Positions 1 through 6,626 of a stretch of 7,230 bases of DNA are shown in pieces. Source of the stretch: Candidatus Adiutrix sp. (GTDB lineage Bacteria; Desulfobacterota; Desulfarculia; Adiutricales; Adiutricaceae); the NCBI GenBank assembly GCA_031286085.1, contig JAITUX010000138.1, positions 1 through 7,230 on the forward strand. Reading direction: 5' to 3'. The notes beneath the pieces were generated by a model. It worked only from the letters and a program-made list of their open reading frames with translations, searched no databases and was not told the origin of the DNA. The position numbers and the translations under genes are program-made. The number at the start of each line of letters is the position of its first letter. The first letter of the stretch is position 1.

Positions 1-825
1 TCAAAGCTTGAAGGAGGCGGAAAGGCCGCCGGTGAAGCCGTCGCGAATCACGGCGGCTTCGGCCTCGTAAACCTCGGCCAGGATGGGGGCGGAGAAGGTG
101 CGCCCGACCGGGCCGGCCGCCGCCACCCGGCCCTTTTTCAAAAAGACGAATTCGTGGCCGAAGGCCGCGCCCAGGTTCAAATCATGGGTGACGGTGACGA
201 CCAGGGCGCCGGCTTCAGCCCGGCGCCGGGCCAAGCCCATGACGGCCAGGGCGTGGGCCACGTCCAAGCCGGCGGTGGGTTCATCCAGCAAGACGATTTC
301 CGTGGCCTGGGCCAGCACCCGGGCCAGGCCGACCCGCCGCCTTTCGCCCCCGGAGAGGGCCGTGACGGCCTGGCCGGCCAGGGCGGTGAGGTCCAGCCAG
401 GCCAAGGCCTTATCCACCGCGGCCCAATCCCCGCCGGTCAGGCGGCCCCAGCGGCCCAGGTAGGGCCGGCGGCCCATGGCGGCCACTTCCCGAACGGTGA
501 AGGCGAAGTCATAGGCGCAATCCTGGGGGGCCAGGGCCAGGAGCCGGGCCAGGTCCGGGGGGGGGTAGTCGTCCAAGGGCCGGCCCCGGAGCATTATGCC
601 GCCTTCGGCCGATTTTTTCAAGCCGGCCAAAATATCCAGGAGGGTGCTTTTCCCGGCCCCGTTGGGCCCGGCCAGGATATAGTGGCGGCCGCCGCGGAAA
701 TCCAGGCTCACCTCCCGCAGAACGTCCCGGGAGCCGTAGCGGAAGGCCAGGCCGCGCGCGGTCAGCCAGGGTTCCCGGTCGGCCGGGCCTGAATTTTTTG
801 GTTCGTCGTCCAATTCAACCGTCAC
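1..825 (-). CDS. ABC transporter ATP-binding protein, FecE/BtuD type (metal-chelate import)
   Basis: This is the cytoplasmic ATPase that would power the FecCD permease encoded just upstream, importing an iron-siderophore, haem, cobalamin or similar chelate. The 274-residue protein has every ABC motif in order: Walker A GPNGAGKST (residues 53-61), Q-loop Gln101 in LAPQD, signature LSGGE (157-161), Walker B IVLLDEP (177-183), D-loop GLD (186-188) and switch His214 in TVTHD. Length and motif wording match the FecE/BtuD/FhuC group. The start is GTG at 825-823, giving an 11-nt overlap with the permease stop, which suggests translational coupling; I see no clear Shine-Dalgarno. The first 20 or so residues are an acidic extension before the ABC fold, so a start slightly further in is possible. 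It is the last gene of the leftward unit inside the window. The substrate cannot be told from the ATPase. The family call is near certain, the substrate is not. Confidence 0.95.
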   Translation of the reverse strand: MTVELDDEPKNSGPADREPWLTARGLAFRYGSRDVLREVSLDFRGGRHYILAGPNGAGKSTLLDILAGLKKSAEGGIMLRGRPLDDYPPPDLARLLALAPQDCAYDFAFTVREVAAMGRRPYLGRWGRLTGGDWAAVDKALAWLDLTALAGQAVTALSGGERRRVGLARVLAQATEIVLLDEPTAGLDVAHALAVMGLARRRAEAGALVVTVTHDLNLGAAFGHEFVFLKKGRVAAAGPVGRTFSAPILAEVYEAEAAVIRDGFTGGLSASFKL

Positions 826-1879
826 TGGCCAGTTCGCGCCGCCGGCGGCGGAAGATGACCAGGAAGACCGGCCCGGCCAGGAGGGCGGTCAGAACCCCCA
901 CCGGGATTTCGCCGGGGCTGGGGATGAGCACCCGGACGGCGGTGTCGGCGGCCAGGAGCAGAAGGGCCCCGCCCAGGGCGGACAGGGGTACGAGGCTTCG
1001 ATGGTCGGGCCCGGCCGCCAGCCTGACCAGGTGGGGCACCACCAGGCCCACGAAGCCGATGACCCCGGCCACGGAGACGGCGGCGGCGGCGGCCAGGGAG
1101 GCGGCGGCCAGGAGCCGGAGGCGGACCCGCCGGGTGTTGACCCCCAGGGTTTCGGCCGACCTGGTCCCCAGGGTCATGACGTTCAGGTCCACCGCCGACC
1201 ACAGGGCTATCAGGAGGGCCGGCAGAAAAAAGGCCGACACCAGCCCGGCGTCGGTCCAGGTGCGGGCCTGGAAGCTCCCCAGGAGCCAGAAGACGATGGA
1301 GCCCACCTGGTCGCCGGAGAGATACTTGATGAAGGAGATGGCCGCGGAGAGGATGGCCGAGACCATGACCCCGGCCAGGATGAGGTTCAGGGGCGAGAGG
1401 TGGCCGTCGTCGTTCCGGGCCAGGGCCAGCACGGCCGCCAGGGTCAGGCCGGCCAGGACGAAGGCGCCGCCGGTCAGGGCCCAGGGTTCGGCCAGCCAGG
1501 TCCAGGCCGGGCAGAGTAGGCCGGCCACGATGACCAGGGCCGCGCCCAGGGCCGCGCCCGAGGAAACGCCCAGGGTGTAGGGGTCGGCCAGGGGGTTCAA
1601 CAGGAGCCCCTGGAAGACGGCCCCGGACAGGCCCAAGGCCGCCCCGGCCATGACGGCCGTGACCAGGCGCGGCAGACGCACTTCAAAGAGCACGGCCGCC
1701 AAGGCTTCATCCGGGCTTCCGCCCCGGAATTTTTCAGCCAGGAGGGCCCAGATGCGGCCCGGCCCGAGGTCCAGATCGCCGCTGGCGGCCGAGGCCGCGC
1801 CCAAGGCCGCCAGTAGGGCGGCCAGTAGGGCGGCCCAGAGCCAGGGCGAAGGGCGGGCGGGGGAGGGCGGCCTGGCCAA
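815..1879 (-). CDS. FecCD-family ABC transporter permease (BtuC/FecD/FhuB type)
   Basis: This inner-membrane permease forms the translocation channel of a chelate importer and partners with the adjacent ATPase. At 354 residues it has the usual family size and many hydrophobic segments, consistent with about ten membrane helices. The first lies near residues 13-33. Family signatures are clear: EVRLPRLVTAVMAGAALGLS (66-85), NPLADPYTLGVSSGAALG (95-112), GVIGFVGLVVPHLVR (272-286) and a C-terminal IPVGVLTALLAGPVFLVIF (325-343). The tail RRRRR is a plausible cytoplasmic end. The best start is TTG at 1879, only 2 nt after the YedF stop. No ATG or GTG lies upstream in frame before the stop at 1930-1928, and the Shine-Dalgarno is weak, so translation is probably coupled to YedF. 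No periplasmic binding protein gene is present in the window, so substrate assignment (iron, cobalamin, molybdate or other) is open. Confidence 0.95.
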   Translation of the reverse strand: MARPPSPARPSPWLWAALLAALLAALGAASAASGDLDLGPGRIWALLAEKFRGGSPDEALAAVLFEVRLPRLVTAVMAGAALGLSGAVFQGLLLNPLADPYTLGVSSGAALGAALVIVAGLLCPAWTWLAEPWALTGGAFVLAGLTLAAVLALARNDDGHLSPLNLILAGVMVSAILSAAISFIKYLSGDQVGSIVFWLLGSFQARTWTDAGLVSAFFLPALLIALWSAVDLNVMTLGTRSAETLGVNTRRVRLRLLAAASLAAAAAVSVAGVIGFVGLVVPHLVRLAAGPDHRSLVPLSALGGALLLLAADTAVRVLIPSPGEIPVGVLTALLAGPVFLVIFRRRRRELASDG

Positions 1880-1881
1880 GG

Positions 1882-2586
1882 TCAGAGCCTGATTATCCGG
1901 GCGGCCCGGGCCTGGGCCTTGACGATTTCATACATGTTGCCGATGCGGCCGACCTTGAGCCGGTCTTTGAGGCCGAAGTATTCCAGGCAAAGGCCGGAGG
2001 ACATGACCGTGGCCCCCCGGCCGGCCAGATCGCGCAGGGCCTCGACCACGGCGGAATCGCGGGTGGTCAGGAAGACCCCGGTGTTGTAAAAGGCCAGGAA
2101 CCCGGGCGGCGGGTCGAGGCCGGCCAGGGCGTCGAAGAAGGCCGTGACCAGCCGGGCGCCCAGGTCGTCCTCACCCGCCCCCATGACCTGCCCGCCGACC
2201 AGGACCACCGGCTGTTCCGCCCGAAAGGTCCGGGGCTCGGCTTCGGGCCGCCAGGGGCTCAAGGCCGGGCCCAAATCCAGGATGGCTTCATCCTCGGTTT
2301 CGGCCTGGTCGTCCAAGGCCGCCTGCCAGCCCCCGGGGCCGTGCCAGACCAGTATTTCCGGGGTCCCCGCTTCCCGCCCCAGGACCAGCCAGTGGTCTTC
2401 CCGCCGGTAGGTCTGGGCGGCCAGGCCGGCCGCGGTCAGGATGGCCGAAACCGCCGCGGCGGACATGGCGTCGGACAGGCTTATGGTCAGGGGCCCGCGC
2501 CGCCCTTCTTCCAGGAGGGCCTGAATTTTAAGGACCGGCTGGGGGTAGGGCCGGCCGGTCAGGTCCAGGTGAAATATTCGGCTCAA
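1882..2586 (-). CDS. yedF: YedF-like protein (TusA-like plus DsrE-like domains) lacking the usual sulfur-carrier cysteine
   Basis: The two-domain layout matches the YedF family, annotated as sulfurtransferase-like selenium metabolism proteins. Residues about 1-70 form a TusA-like domain and about 125-234 a DsrE-like domain, with VVLVGGQVMGAGEDDLG (127-143), YNTGVFLT (167-174), GLCLEYFGL (198-206) and KVGRIGNMYEIV (211-222). In TusA domains the motif is D-x-R-G-x-x-C-P-x-P; here it reads DLTGRPYPQP (8-17), with Tyr14 (codon TAC) where the reactive Cys belongs. In the DsrE part the usual C-G-T-C is SGLC (197-200), keeping only Cys200. At 234 residues it is longer than typical members (about 200), mainly through an acidic linker at about 71-123. 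The start is TTG at 2586: no other start codon exists before the in-frame stop at 2619, an AAGAAGAG-like ribosome site lies upstream, and the domain begins right at this codon. It sits 30 nt after the secretion-type ATPase and 2 nt before the permease. Family is clear, activity doubtful. The symbol is by family only. Confidence 0.85.
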   Translation of the reverse strand: MSRIFHLDLTGRPYPQPVLKIQALLEEGRRGPLTISLSDAMSAAAVSAILTAAGLAAQTYRREDHWLVLGREAGTPEILVWHGPGGWQAALDDQAETEDEAILDLGPALSPWRPEAEPRTFRAEQPVVLVGGQVMGAGEDDLGARLVTAFFDALAGLDPPPGFLAFYNTGVFLTTRDSAVVEALRDLAGRGATVMSSGLCLEYFGLKDRLKVGRIGNMYEIVKAQARAARIIRL

Positions 2587-2616
2587 GGGCGGCTCTTCTT
2601 TTGATTCGGCCGGGGG

Positions 2617-4644
2617 TCAGGCCGACTTGAGTTCCCGGGCCTTGGGGGCCTCGGCGGCGGTGAGGCGCAGGGCCGTCGAATCCGCCGCGGCCAGAACCTT
2701 GGGGGCCGGCGCCCTGGTCTGGCCCGGAGGGGGGAAGGGGGGGGCGGCCGGGCCGCGGTCCGGCCCCAACCGGAGCAGGCCGCCGTTTTCAAAGCTCGTC
2801 TCAAGGATTTCCCTGGGCCGCGCGGTTTTTTCCAGCACCTGGGCCAGGGTGGTCAGGCCCTGGGAGGCTTTCAGGAGGCCGTCCTGCCGCAAGGTGGACA
2901 TGCCTTCCCTTAAGGCCAGCTGGCGGAGCCGGCTCTCGGGAACCCCGGAGGCGACGGCCTCGGCCAGGGCCGGGGTCATTTCCATGACTTCAAAGACCCC
3001 CAGGCGCCCCTTGTAGCCGGAGCCGTTGCAGTGGGGGCAGCCCCGGCCTTCGTAGAGCTGAACGGCGCCGGCCAGGTTTCGGTCGAAGCCGGCCTCGACG
3101 AGCTGGTCGGCGGGCGGGGGCGTGACGGGCTGCCGGCAGTGGGGGCAGAGGCGCCGCAAAAGGCGCTGGGCGGAACAGAGCGAGAGGGAGGCGGCCAGGT
3201 TACGGGCGGACACCCCCATATCCACCAGGCGGGTGATCGCGGCCGGGGCGTCGGCGGCGTGGAGGGCGGAGAGGACCAGACGGCCGGTCAGGGCCGCCTC
3301 CACGGCGAGCCGGCCGGTTTCCGGATCGCGGATCTCGCCGATGAGGCAGACGTCCGGGTCCTGCCCCAGGAAGGCCTTGAGGGCCGCGGCGAAAGTCAGG
3401 CCCGCGTTCCGGGCCACGTTGACCTGGTGGACGCCGGGCAGGCTGAACTCCACCGGGTCCTCGGCGGTGAGGATTTTGGCGTCGTCGGTGTTGCGCAGGG
3501 ACAGGCAGGAGTAGAGGGTCGTGGTCCTGCCGCTGCCGGCGGGGCCGGCGACCAGGAAGAGGCCGCTGGGGCGGCTGACGGCGGAGCGCACCTGGTCCAG
3601 GTTCTTCGGGGTCAGGCCCAGCCCGCCCAGGTCAAACCGCGGCCCCGTCCTGTCCAGAAGGCGCAGAACCACCGACTCGCCGTGGATGGTGGGCAGGGAG
3701 GAGACGCGGAAGTCGATTTCCCTCTTGTTCAGGCGCAGCCTCAAGCGGCCGTCCTGGGGCGCCCGGCGCTCGGTGAGGTCGAGCCTGGCCATGCTTTTGA
3801 GGCGGGCGATGAGGGCGTTCTTCAACTCCAGGGGCAGGCTGGTCCGCTTGTAGAGGACGCCGTCGATGCGGTAACGGACCTGGAACTGATTTTCAAAAGG
3901 CTCGACATGGACGTCCGAGGCCCCCTCGCTGACGGCCTGGATGAGGATCTGGTTGGCCAGGTTCATGACGGCGCCGTGGCCCGCAGGAGAATCGTCGCCG
4001 GAGTCGTCCTCCGCCTCGGCCTCGCCAAAGGCGAAGGCGGCCCGGGCGCCAGAGATCAGGGCGCCGAGACCGTCCGCGGCGAAGGGGTTCCGGTCGGCGG
4101 CGTCCTTAAGGTCGAGGGGCTCGGAAAAGCGCCTGTATTCGTCGTCGCTTATGCCGTACAGGCGCTTGAAGGCGTCGATAATGGCCTGGTAGCCGGCCGC
4201 CCCGGGCATGGGCTGGCACCCGCCGAGCCGGGCCGAGAGTTCCTCCAGCATTCTGCGGTTGGCCGGTTCCAGCATGGCCAGGTAGAGCTTGTCCCCTGTT
4301 TTGCCGTAGGGGACGGCCATATACTTTTTGGCCAGCTCGTAAGGCATGGCGGCCAGGATATCGGGCGGCACTTCCAGCCCGTCCAGGTTGACCGCGGGGA
4401 AGCCGTATTGGCGCGACAGCACCGTGGCCACGGTGTCGGATTCGATATAGTTTCTCTTGAGCAGGAATTCCGTGACGAAACCCTGGGGGCGGCCGTTAAG
4501 CCACTCGGCCGCCTCTTCCCGCTGGCCCCGGGTGATGTGCCCGGACCGCAGAAGGCAATCGGCCACTATCAGGCGGTGGCTTTCGGCGACCTGATCCCTG
4601 ACGGCGCCGCCCGGCGTCGATTCGCGGCGAATGCTTCCTGCCAT
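2617..4644 (-). CDS. GspE/PilB-type secretion or pilus assembly ATPase with altered catalytic motifs
   Basis: This 675-residue protein belongs to the type II secretion/type IV pilus assembly ATPases, cytoplasmic hexamers that drive pilin or pseudopilin polymerisation. Residues about 25-165 form a T2SSE/MshEN-like N-terminal domain; some relatives bind c-di-GMP there, but that is not shown here. The ATPase core includes SEGASDVHVEP (239-249), RAPQDGRL (294-301), Walker A GPAGSGRTT (367-375), Asp box AEDPVEF (394-400), Walker B DVCLIGEIRD (431-440), and two CPHC pairs (500-503, 536-539) that form the usual zinc site. Three expected residues differ: Walker A Lys is Arg373 (codon AGG), the Arg of L-R-Q-D-P-D is Gly427, and the first His of the His box T-G-H-L is Arg455. 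His462 and Walker B are intact. A Pro/Ala-rich tail of about 65 residues follows the core. The ATG start has a strong GGAGAGGGG site 7 nt upstream. No pilin, platform or other secretion gene is nearby, so it is an orphan here. Family certain, activity uncertain. Confidence 0.95.
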   Translation of the reverse strand: MAGSIRRESTPGGAVRDQVAESHRLIVADCLLRSGHITRGQREEAAEWLNGRPQGFVTEFLLKRNYIESDTVATVLSRQYGFPAVNLDGLEVPPDILAAMPYELAKKYMAVPYGKTGDKLYLAMLEPANRRMLEELSARLGGCQPMPGAAGYQAIIDAFKRLYGISDDEYRRFSEPLDLKDAADRNPFAADGLGALISGARAAFAFGEAEAEDDSGDDSPAGHGAVMNLANQILIQAVSEGASDVHVEPFENQFQVRYRIDGVLYKRTSLPLELKNALIARLKSMARLDLTERRAPQDGRLRLRLNKREIDFRVSSLPTIHGESVVLRLLDRTGPRFDLGGLGLTPKNLDQVRSAVSRPSGLFLVAGPAGSGRTTTLYSCLSLRNTDDAKILTAEDPVEFSLPGVHQVNVARNAGLTFAAALKAFLGQDPDVCLIGEIRDPETGRLAVEAALTGRLVLSALHAADAPAAITRLVDMGVSARNLAASLSLCSAQRLLRRLCPHCRQPVTPPPADQLVEAGFDRNLAGAVQLYEGRGCPHCNGSGYKGRLGVFEVMEMTPALAEAVASGVPESRLRQLALREGMSTLRQDGLLKASQGLTTLAQVLEKTARPREILETSFENGGLLRLGPDRGPAAPPFPPPGQTRAPAPKVLAAADSTALRLTAAEAPKARELKSA

Positions 4645-4651
4645 GTCCGAA

Positions 4652-4660
4652 CCCCTCTCC
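4652..4660 (-). promoter_or_regulatory. Shine-Dalgarno site for the GspE/PilB-type ATPase
   Basis: Read on the minus strand this is GGAGAGGGG, 7 nt before the ATG at 4644. It is the strongest ribosome site of the leftward unit and fixes the start of the first gene; the three genes behind it have much weaker sites and non-ATG starts. Confidence 0.8.
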
Positions 4661-4667
4661 GGCGGCG

Positions 4668-4681
4668 GCCGGTCAACCGGC
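4668..4681 (-). other. Small hairpin at the predicted 5' end of the operon mRNA
   Basis: The mRNA-sense sequence is GCCGG-TTGA-CCGGC, a 5-bp GC stem with a 4-nt loop. It lies a few bases after the predicted transcription start (about 4685) and 7 nt before the Shine-Dalgarno. A 5'-terminal hairpin like this could protect the mRNA, but GGCCGG words are so common in this DNA that chance is a real alternative. Confidence 0.35.
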
Positions 4682-4691
4682 TACATATTTT

Positions 4692-4719
4692 ATTATACGA
4701 TATTATTCAAGTTTGACAA
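4692..4719 (-). promoter_or_regulatory. Sigma-70 type promoter for the four-gene leftward unit
   Basis: On the minus strand, a -35 box TTGTCA (4719-4714, five of six consensus bases) is followed by a 16-bp spacer and a perfect -10 box TATAAT (4697-4692). The stretch around it, about 4682-4727, is an island of AT-rich DNA in otherwise very GC-rich sequence. Transcription would start near 4685, leaving a leader of about 40 nt before the ATG at 4644. It lies after the terminator-like hairpin at 4741-4787, as expected for an independent unit. Confidence 0.75.
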
Positions 4720-4740
4720 GCCATAATCCCCGGACGGGCC

Positions 4741-4787
4741 AAAGGAAAACCGGCCGGAAACCACCTGGCTCCGGCCGGTTTTCCTTT
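4741..4787 (-). terminator. Perfect 18-bp inverted repeat, probable terminator of the SPOR-vWA-OmpA gene
   Basis: AAAGGAAAACCGGCCGGA (4741-4758) and its exact reverse complement (4770-4787) flank an 11-nt loop. In RNA the GC core CCGGCCGG ends in UUUUCCUUU, an interrupted U-tract. It lies 15 nt after the stop of the leftward gene ending at 4803 and upstream of the next leftward promoter, the expected place for an intrinsic terminator. The sequence is symmetric, so it could also stop transcription coming from the left. The interrupted U-run makes efficiency uncertain. Confidence 0.75.
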
Positions 4788-4802
4788 CAGTAAGGCCGCG
4801 TG

Positions 4803-6533
4803 TCAGTAGCTCTGGGGCAGGGCTCCGACATGCAGTTCGACCCGGCGGTTGCGGGCCCGGCCCTCGTCGGTGCCGTTGTCGGCCACCGGCTTCTCCTTGC
4901 CGTAGGAGACCACGGACAAGCGGCTGGCCGGCACGCCTTCATCAATTAAAATGCCGGCCACGGCCTGGGCCCGCTGGCGGCCCAACTCCAGGTTGTATTC
5001 CTGGGAACCCACGTCGTCGGTGAAGCCGGCTATGACCACCTGGTCGCCGGCGTCCACGTTTTCCTTTAAGATGCGGGCGGCCTCGGCCAGCCGGGGCCGG
5101 AATTCGCTCTTGACCTCGGACTTGTTGAAATCGAAGTATTGGGAGAAGGCGGCTATCCAGCAGCCGCGCTCGTCCACTTCGGCGCCCGGGGGCGCGTTGT
5201 AGCAGAGGTCGCTGGAACCGAAGATGGTCAGCATCATGCCTTCAAATTCCTCATCGTCGCTTAAGAGGGAGCAGATGTCCCAGGCCTGGCCGCCCCCGGC
5301 CCTGGCCATGTCCCGGGCCAGCCGCTCGGAATCCGGCTGGCGGGTGATGTAGAAGGTGTGCACGGACAGGGCCGGGCCGTAGCGGCGGCGGGCTTTCTCG
5401 ACTTCCACCAGCGGCTGGCCGGAGCCCAGCGAGGTCTGGAAATCCGAAAACGTCAGCACGGCCTTGGGGCCGGGCAAGGTCTGAAGGTCCGACTCGGCGG
5501 CCTTGAGCCCCTCGCTTATGGGCGTGATGGAATCGGCCGAGGCCAGCCGGGCGATGGCGCTTTCAAAGCCGTCCCGGCTGTAGGCGGCCGGGCCGTAGTA
5601 AAGGGCGGTCAGATCGGCCCGGGTCAGGGCGTGTTTATGCCCGAAGACCCGCAGGGCCGACTGGTAGGTCCGGCCGGGTATGCGGCGGTTCATCCTGCCG
5701 GCCAGGCGGGTCATGGCTTCCTCCTTGATCAGGCCCTGGCAGCTGGACCTGCGGCTCATGCTGGAGGAGAGATCCATCAGGAATTCAAAGGAGGCCAGGT
5801 TGGAGCCGTCGCCGGCCGAAGGCGCCCTCGCCAGGCCGCCTTTCGAGGACGGGGCCGGGTGGGGCGGGGCCCGGCCGGGCAGATCGTCCCCCGGCTTCAA
5901 ACCCGAGGGCTGGCGGCCGGCCGGGTAGGCCGGCCGGGCGGCTTCCATCTGGCCATAGGTGGGCAGATCCCCCGAGGGGGCCGGGGCGGTCCCGGCGAGG
6001 CCGGTCCTGGCCGCGCTTGGCTGAGGCACGCCGGCCAAGGCGGCCCGGCTGAGGCTGCGGGCCTGTTCCGGGCTGACCGGTTCGCCATAGGTCGGGGTTT
6101 CAGCCACCGGCAGGTTGGCCGGCTGGGCCGGCAGGCCGGCGATGGTCTCTTCCGGCGGGGAGCTTAAAACCGGCACGTTCGGAATCACGTCCGCCGGCCT
6201 TGAGGCGGCGGGCCGGGGCGCGGCCGCTTCTTTCGGCTGGACGTTTTTGACCAGGAATTCCTTGATGGCGCCGGTTTTCTTCATCGCCGCCGCCGCGGCC
6301 TCCGCGTCGGCCTTGGTCTCGAAGGGGCCCACATAAACCCGGTGCCGGAGGCTCCCGTCGTCGGCCTCTTCGGTCCGGCTCAAGGCGGGCACGCCCTGGC
6401 TGAATAACTTGGCGGCCTCCTTCTGCGCGGAAGCCGCATCCTGGACCGACATGACCTGCACCATGACTTCGGCCGATGCCGGCGCGGCCGAAATTACGAG
6501 AAAAATCAACGCTTGAATCAGAAGCATGCGCAT
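4803..6533 (-). CDS. Exported SPOR - vWA - OmpA domain protein (periplasmic, peptidoglycan-binding)
   Basis: With the start chosen here the protein has 576 residues. Residues 1-21 are a signal peptide ending A-P-A-S-A before EVMVQ. A SPOR domain follows (about 22-98, with HRVYVGPF and alternating Ala/Lys helices); such domains bind denuded glycan strands of peptidoglycan. A Pro/Ala-rich linker covers about 100-245, with PTYG occurring twice. A von Willebrand A domain spans about 247-440, with metal-site residues visible: D254-x-S256-x-S258 in MDLSSSMS, Thr337 in SITPIS, Asp364 in FSDFQ. An OmpA-type domain (about 459-570) carries FDFNKSEV, GFTDDVGSQEYNLELGRQRA and NRRVEL, the diaminopimelate-binding pattern. 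Four cysteines (265, 421, 444, 458) could form disulfides. A longer reading frame begins at a TTG at 6635, but that would place a promoter inside the gene and hide the signal peptide, so ATG 6533 is preferred; ATG 6527 is also possible. Its likely role is envelope structure or stress sensing, but this is inferred only from domains. Confidence 0.92.
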   Translation of the reverse strand: MRMLLIQALIFLVISAAPASAEVMVQVMSVQDAASAQKEAAKLFSQGVPALSRTEEADDGSLRHRVYVGPFETKADAEAAAAAMKKTGAIKEFLVKNVQPKEAAAPRPAASRPADVIPNVPVLSSPPEETIAGLPAQPANLPVAETPTYGEPVSPEQARSLSRAALAGVPQPSAARTGLAGTAPAPSGDLPTYGQMEAARPAYPAGRQPSGLKPGDDLPGRAPPHPAPSSKGGLARAPSAGDGSNLASFEFLMDLSSSMSRRSSCQGLIKEEAMTRLAGRMNRRIPGRTYQSALRVFGHKHALTRADLTALYYGPAAYSRDGFESAIARLASADSITPISEGLKAAESDLQTLPGPKAVLTFSDFQTSLGSGQPLVEVEKARRRYGPALSVHTFYITRQPDSERLARDMARAGGGQAWDICSLLSDDEEFEGMMLTIFGSSDLCYNAPPGAEVDERGCWIAAFSQYFDFNKSEVKSEFRPRLAEAARILKENVDAGDQVVIAGFTDDVGSQEYNLELGRQRAQAVAGILIDEGVPASRLSVVSYGKEKPVADNGTDEGRARNRRVELHVGALPQSY

Positions 6534-6543
6534 TTCGGTTATA

Positions 6544-6552
6544 CCATCCCTT
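6544..6552 (-). promoter_or_regulatory. Ribosome-binding site supporting the ATG at 6533
   Basis: The minus strand reads AAGGGATGG, 10 nt before the ATG at 6533 and 16 nt before the second ATG at 6527. The purine-rich site, the signal peptide beginning at this codon and the promoter just upstream together favour 6533 over the longer TTG-initiated frame. Confidence 0.6.
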
Positions 6553-6597
6553 CCCGGCCGGCCGGAGGCTTCCCGCCGCCTTCTGTTTTTTCCGGCG

Positions 6598-6626
6598 ATT
6601 ATACCAAGAAAAACCCGCCGAGACAA
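6598..6626 (-). promoter_or_regulatory. Extended -10 sigma-70 promoter for the SPOR-vWA-OmpA gene
   Basis: On the minus strand TGG-TATAAT (6606-6598) is a perfect -10 box with the TGn extension. A -35 box TTGTCT (6626-6621, four of six) sits at the ideal 17-bp spacing. A full-consensus TTGACA also occurs at 6635-6630, but 26 bp from the -10, too far to pair with it. Start of transcription would be near 6591, giving a leader of about 58 nt. Confidence 0.75.

Noticed and set aside
154..792. Rightward 212-codon frame opposite the ABC ATPase
   Set aside because: Antisense shadow of a gene with all ABC motifs; low-complexity Gly/Gln-rich product.
2583..2804. 73-codon leftward frame overlapping the end of the ATPase gene
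   Set aside because: Overlaps the C-terminal tail in another frame; Pro/Arg-rich product typical of a GC-rich shadow frame.
3031..4716. Long rightward open frame of 561 codons opposite the GspE/PilB-type ATPase
   Set aside because: It lies antisense to a gene with clear motifs throughout; such frames arise easily in high-GC DNA. Its product is Gly/Ala/Gln-rich with no recognisable domain.
5358..6167. Rightward 269-codon frame opposite the SPOR-vWA-OmpA gene
   Set aside because: Antisense shadow, Gly/Arg-rich, no domain.
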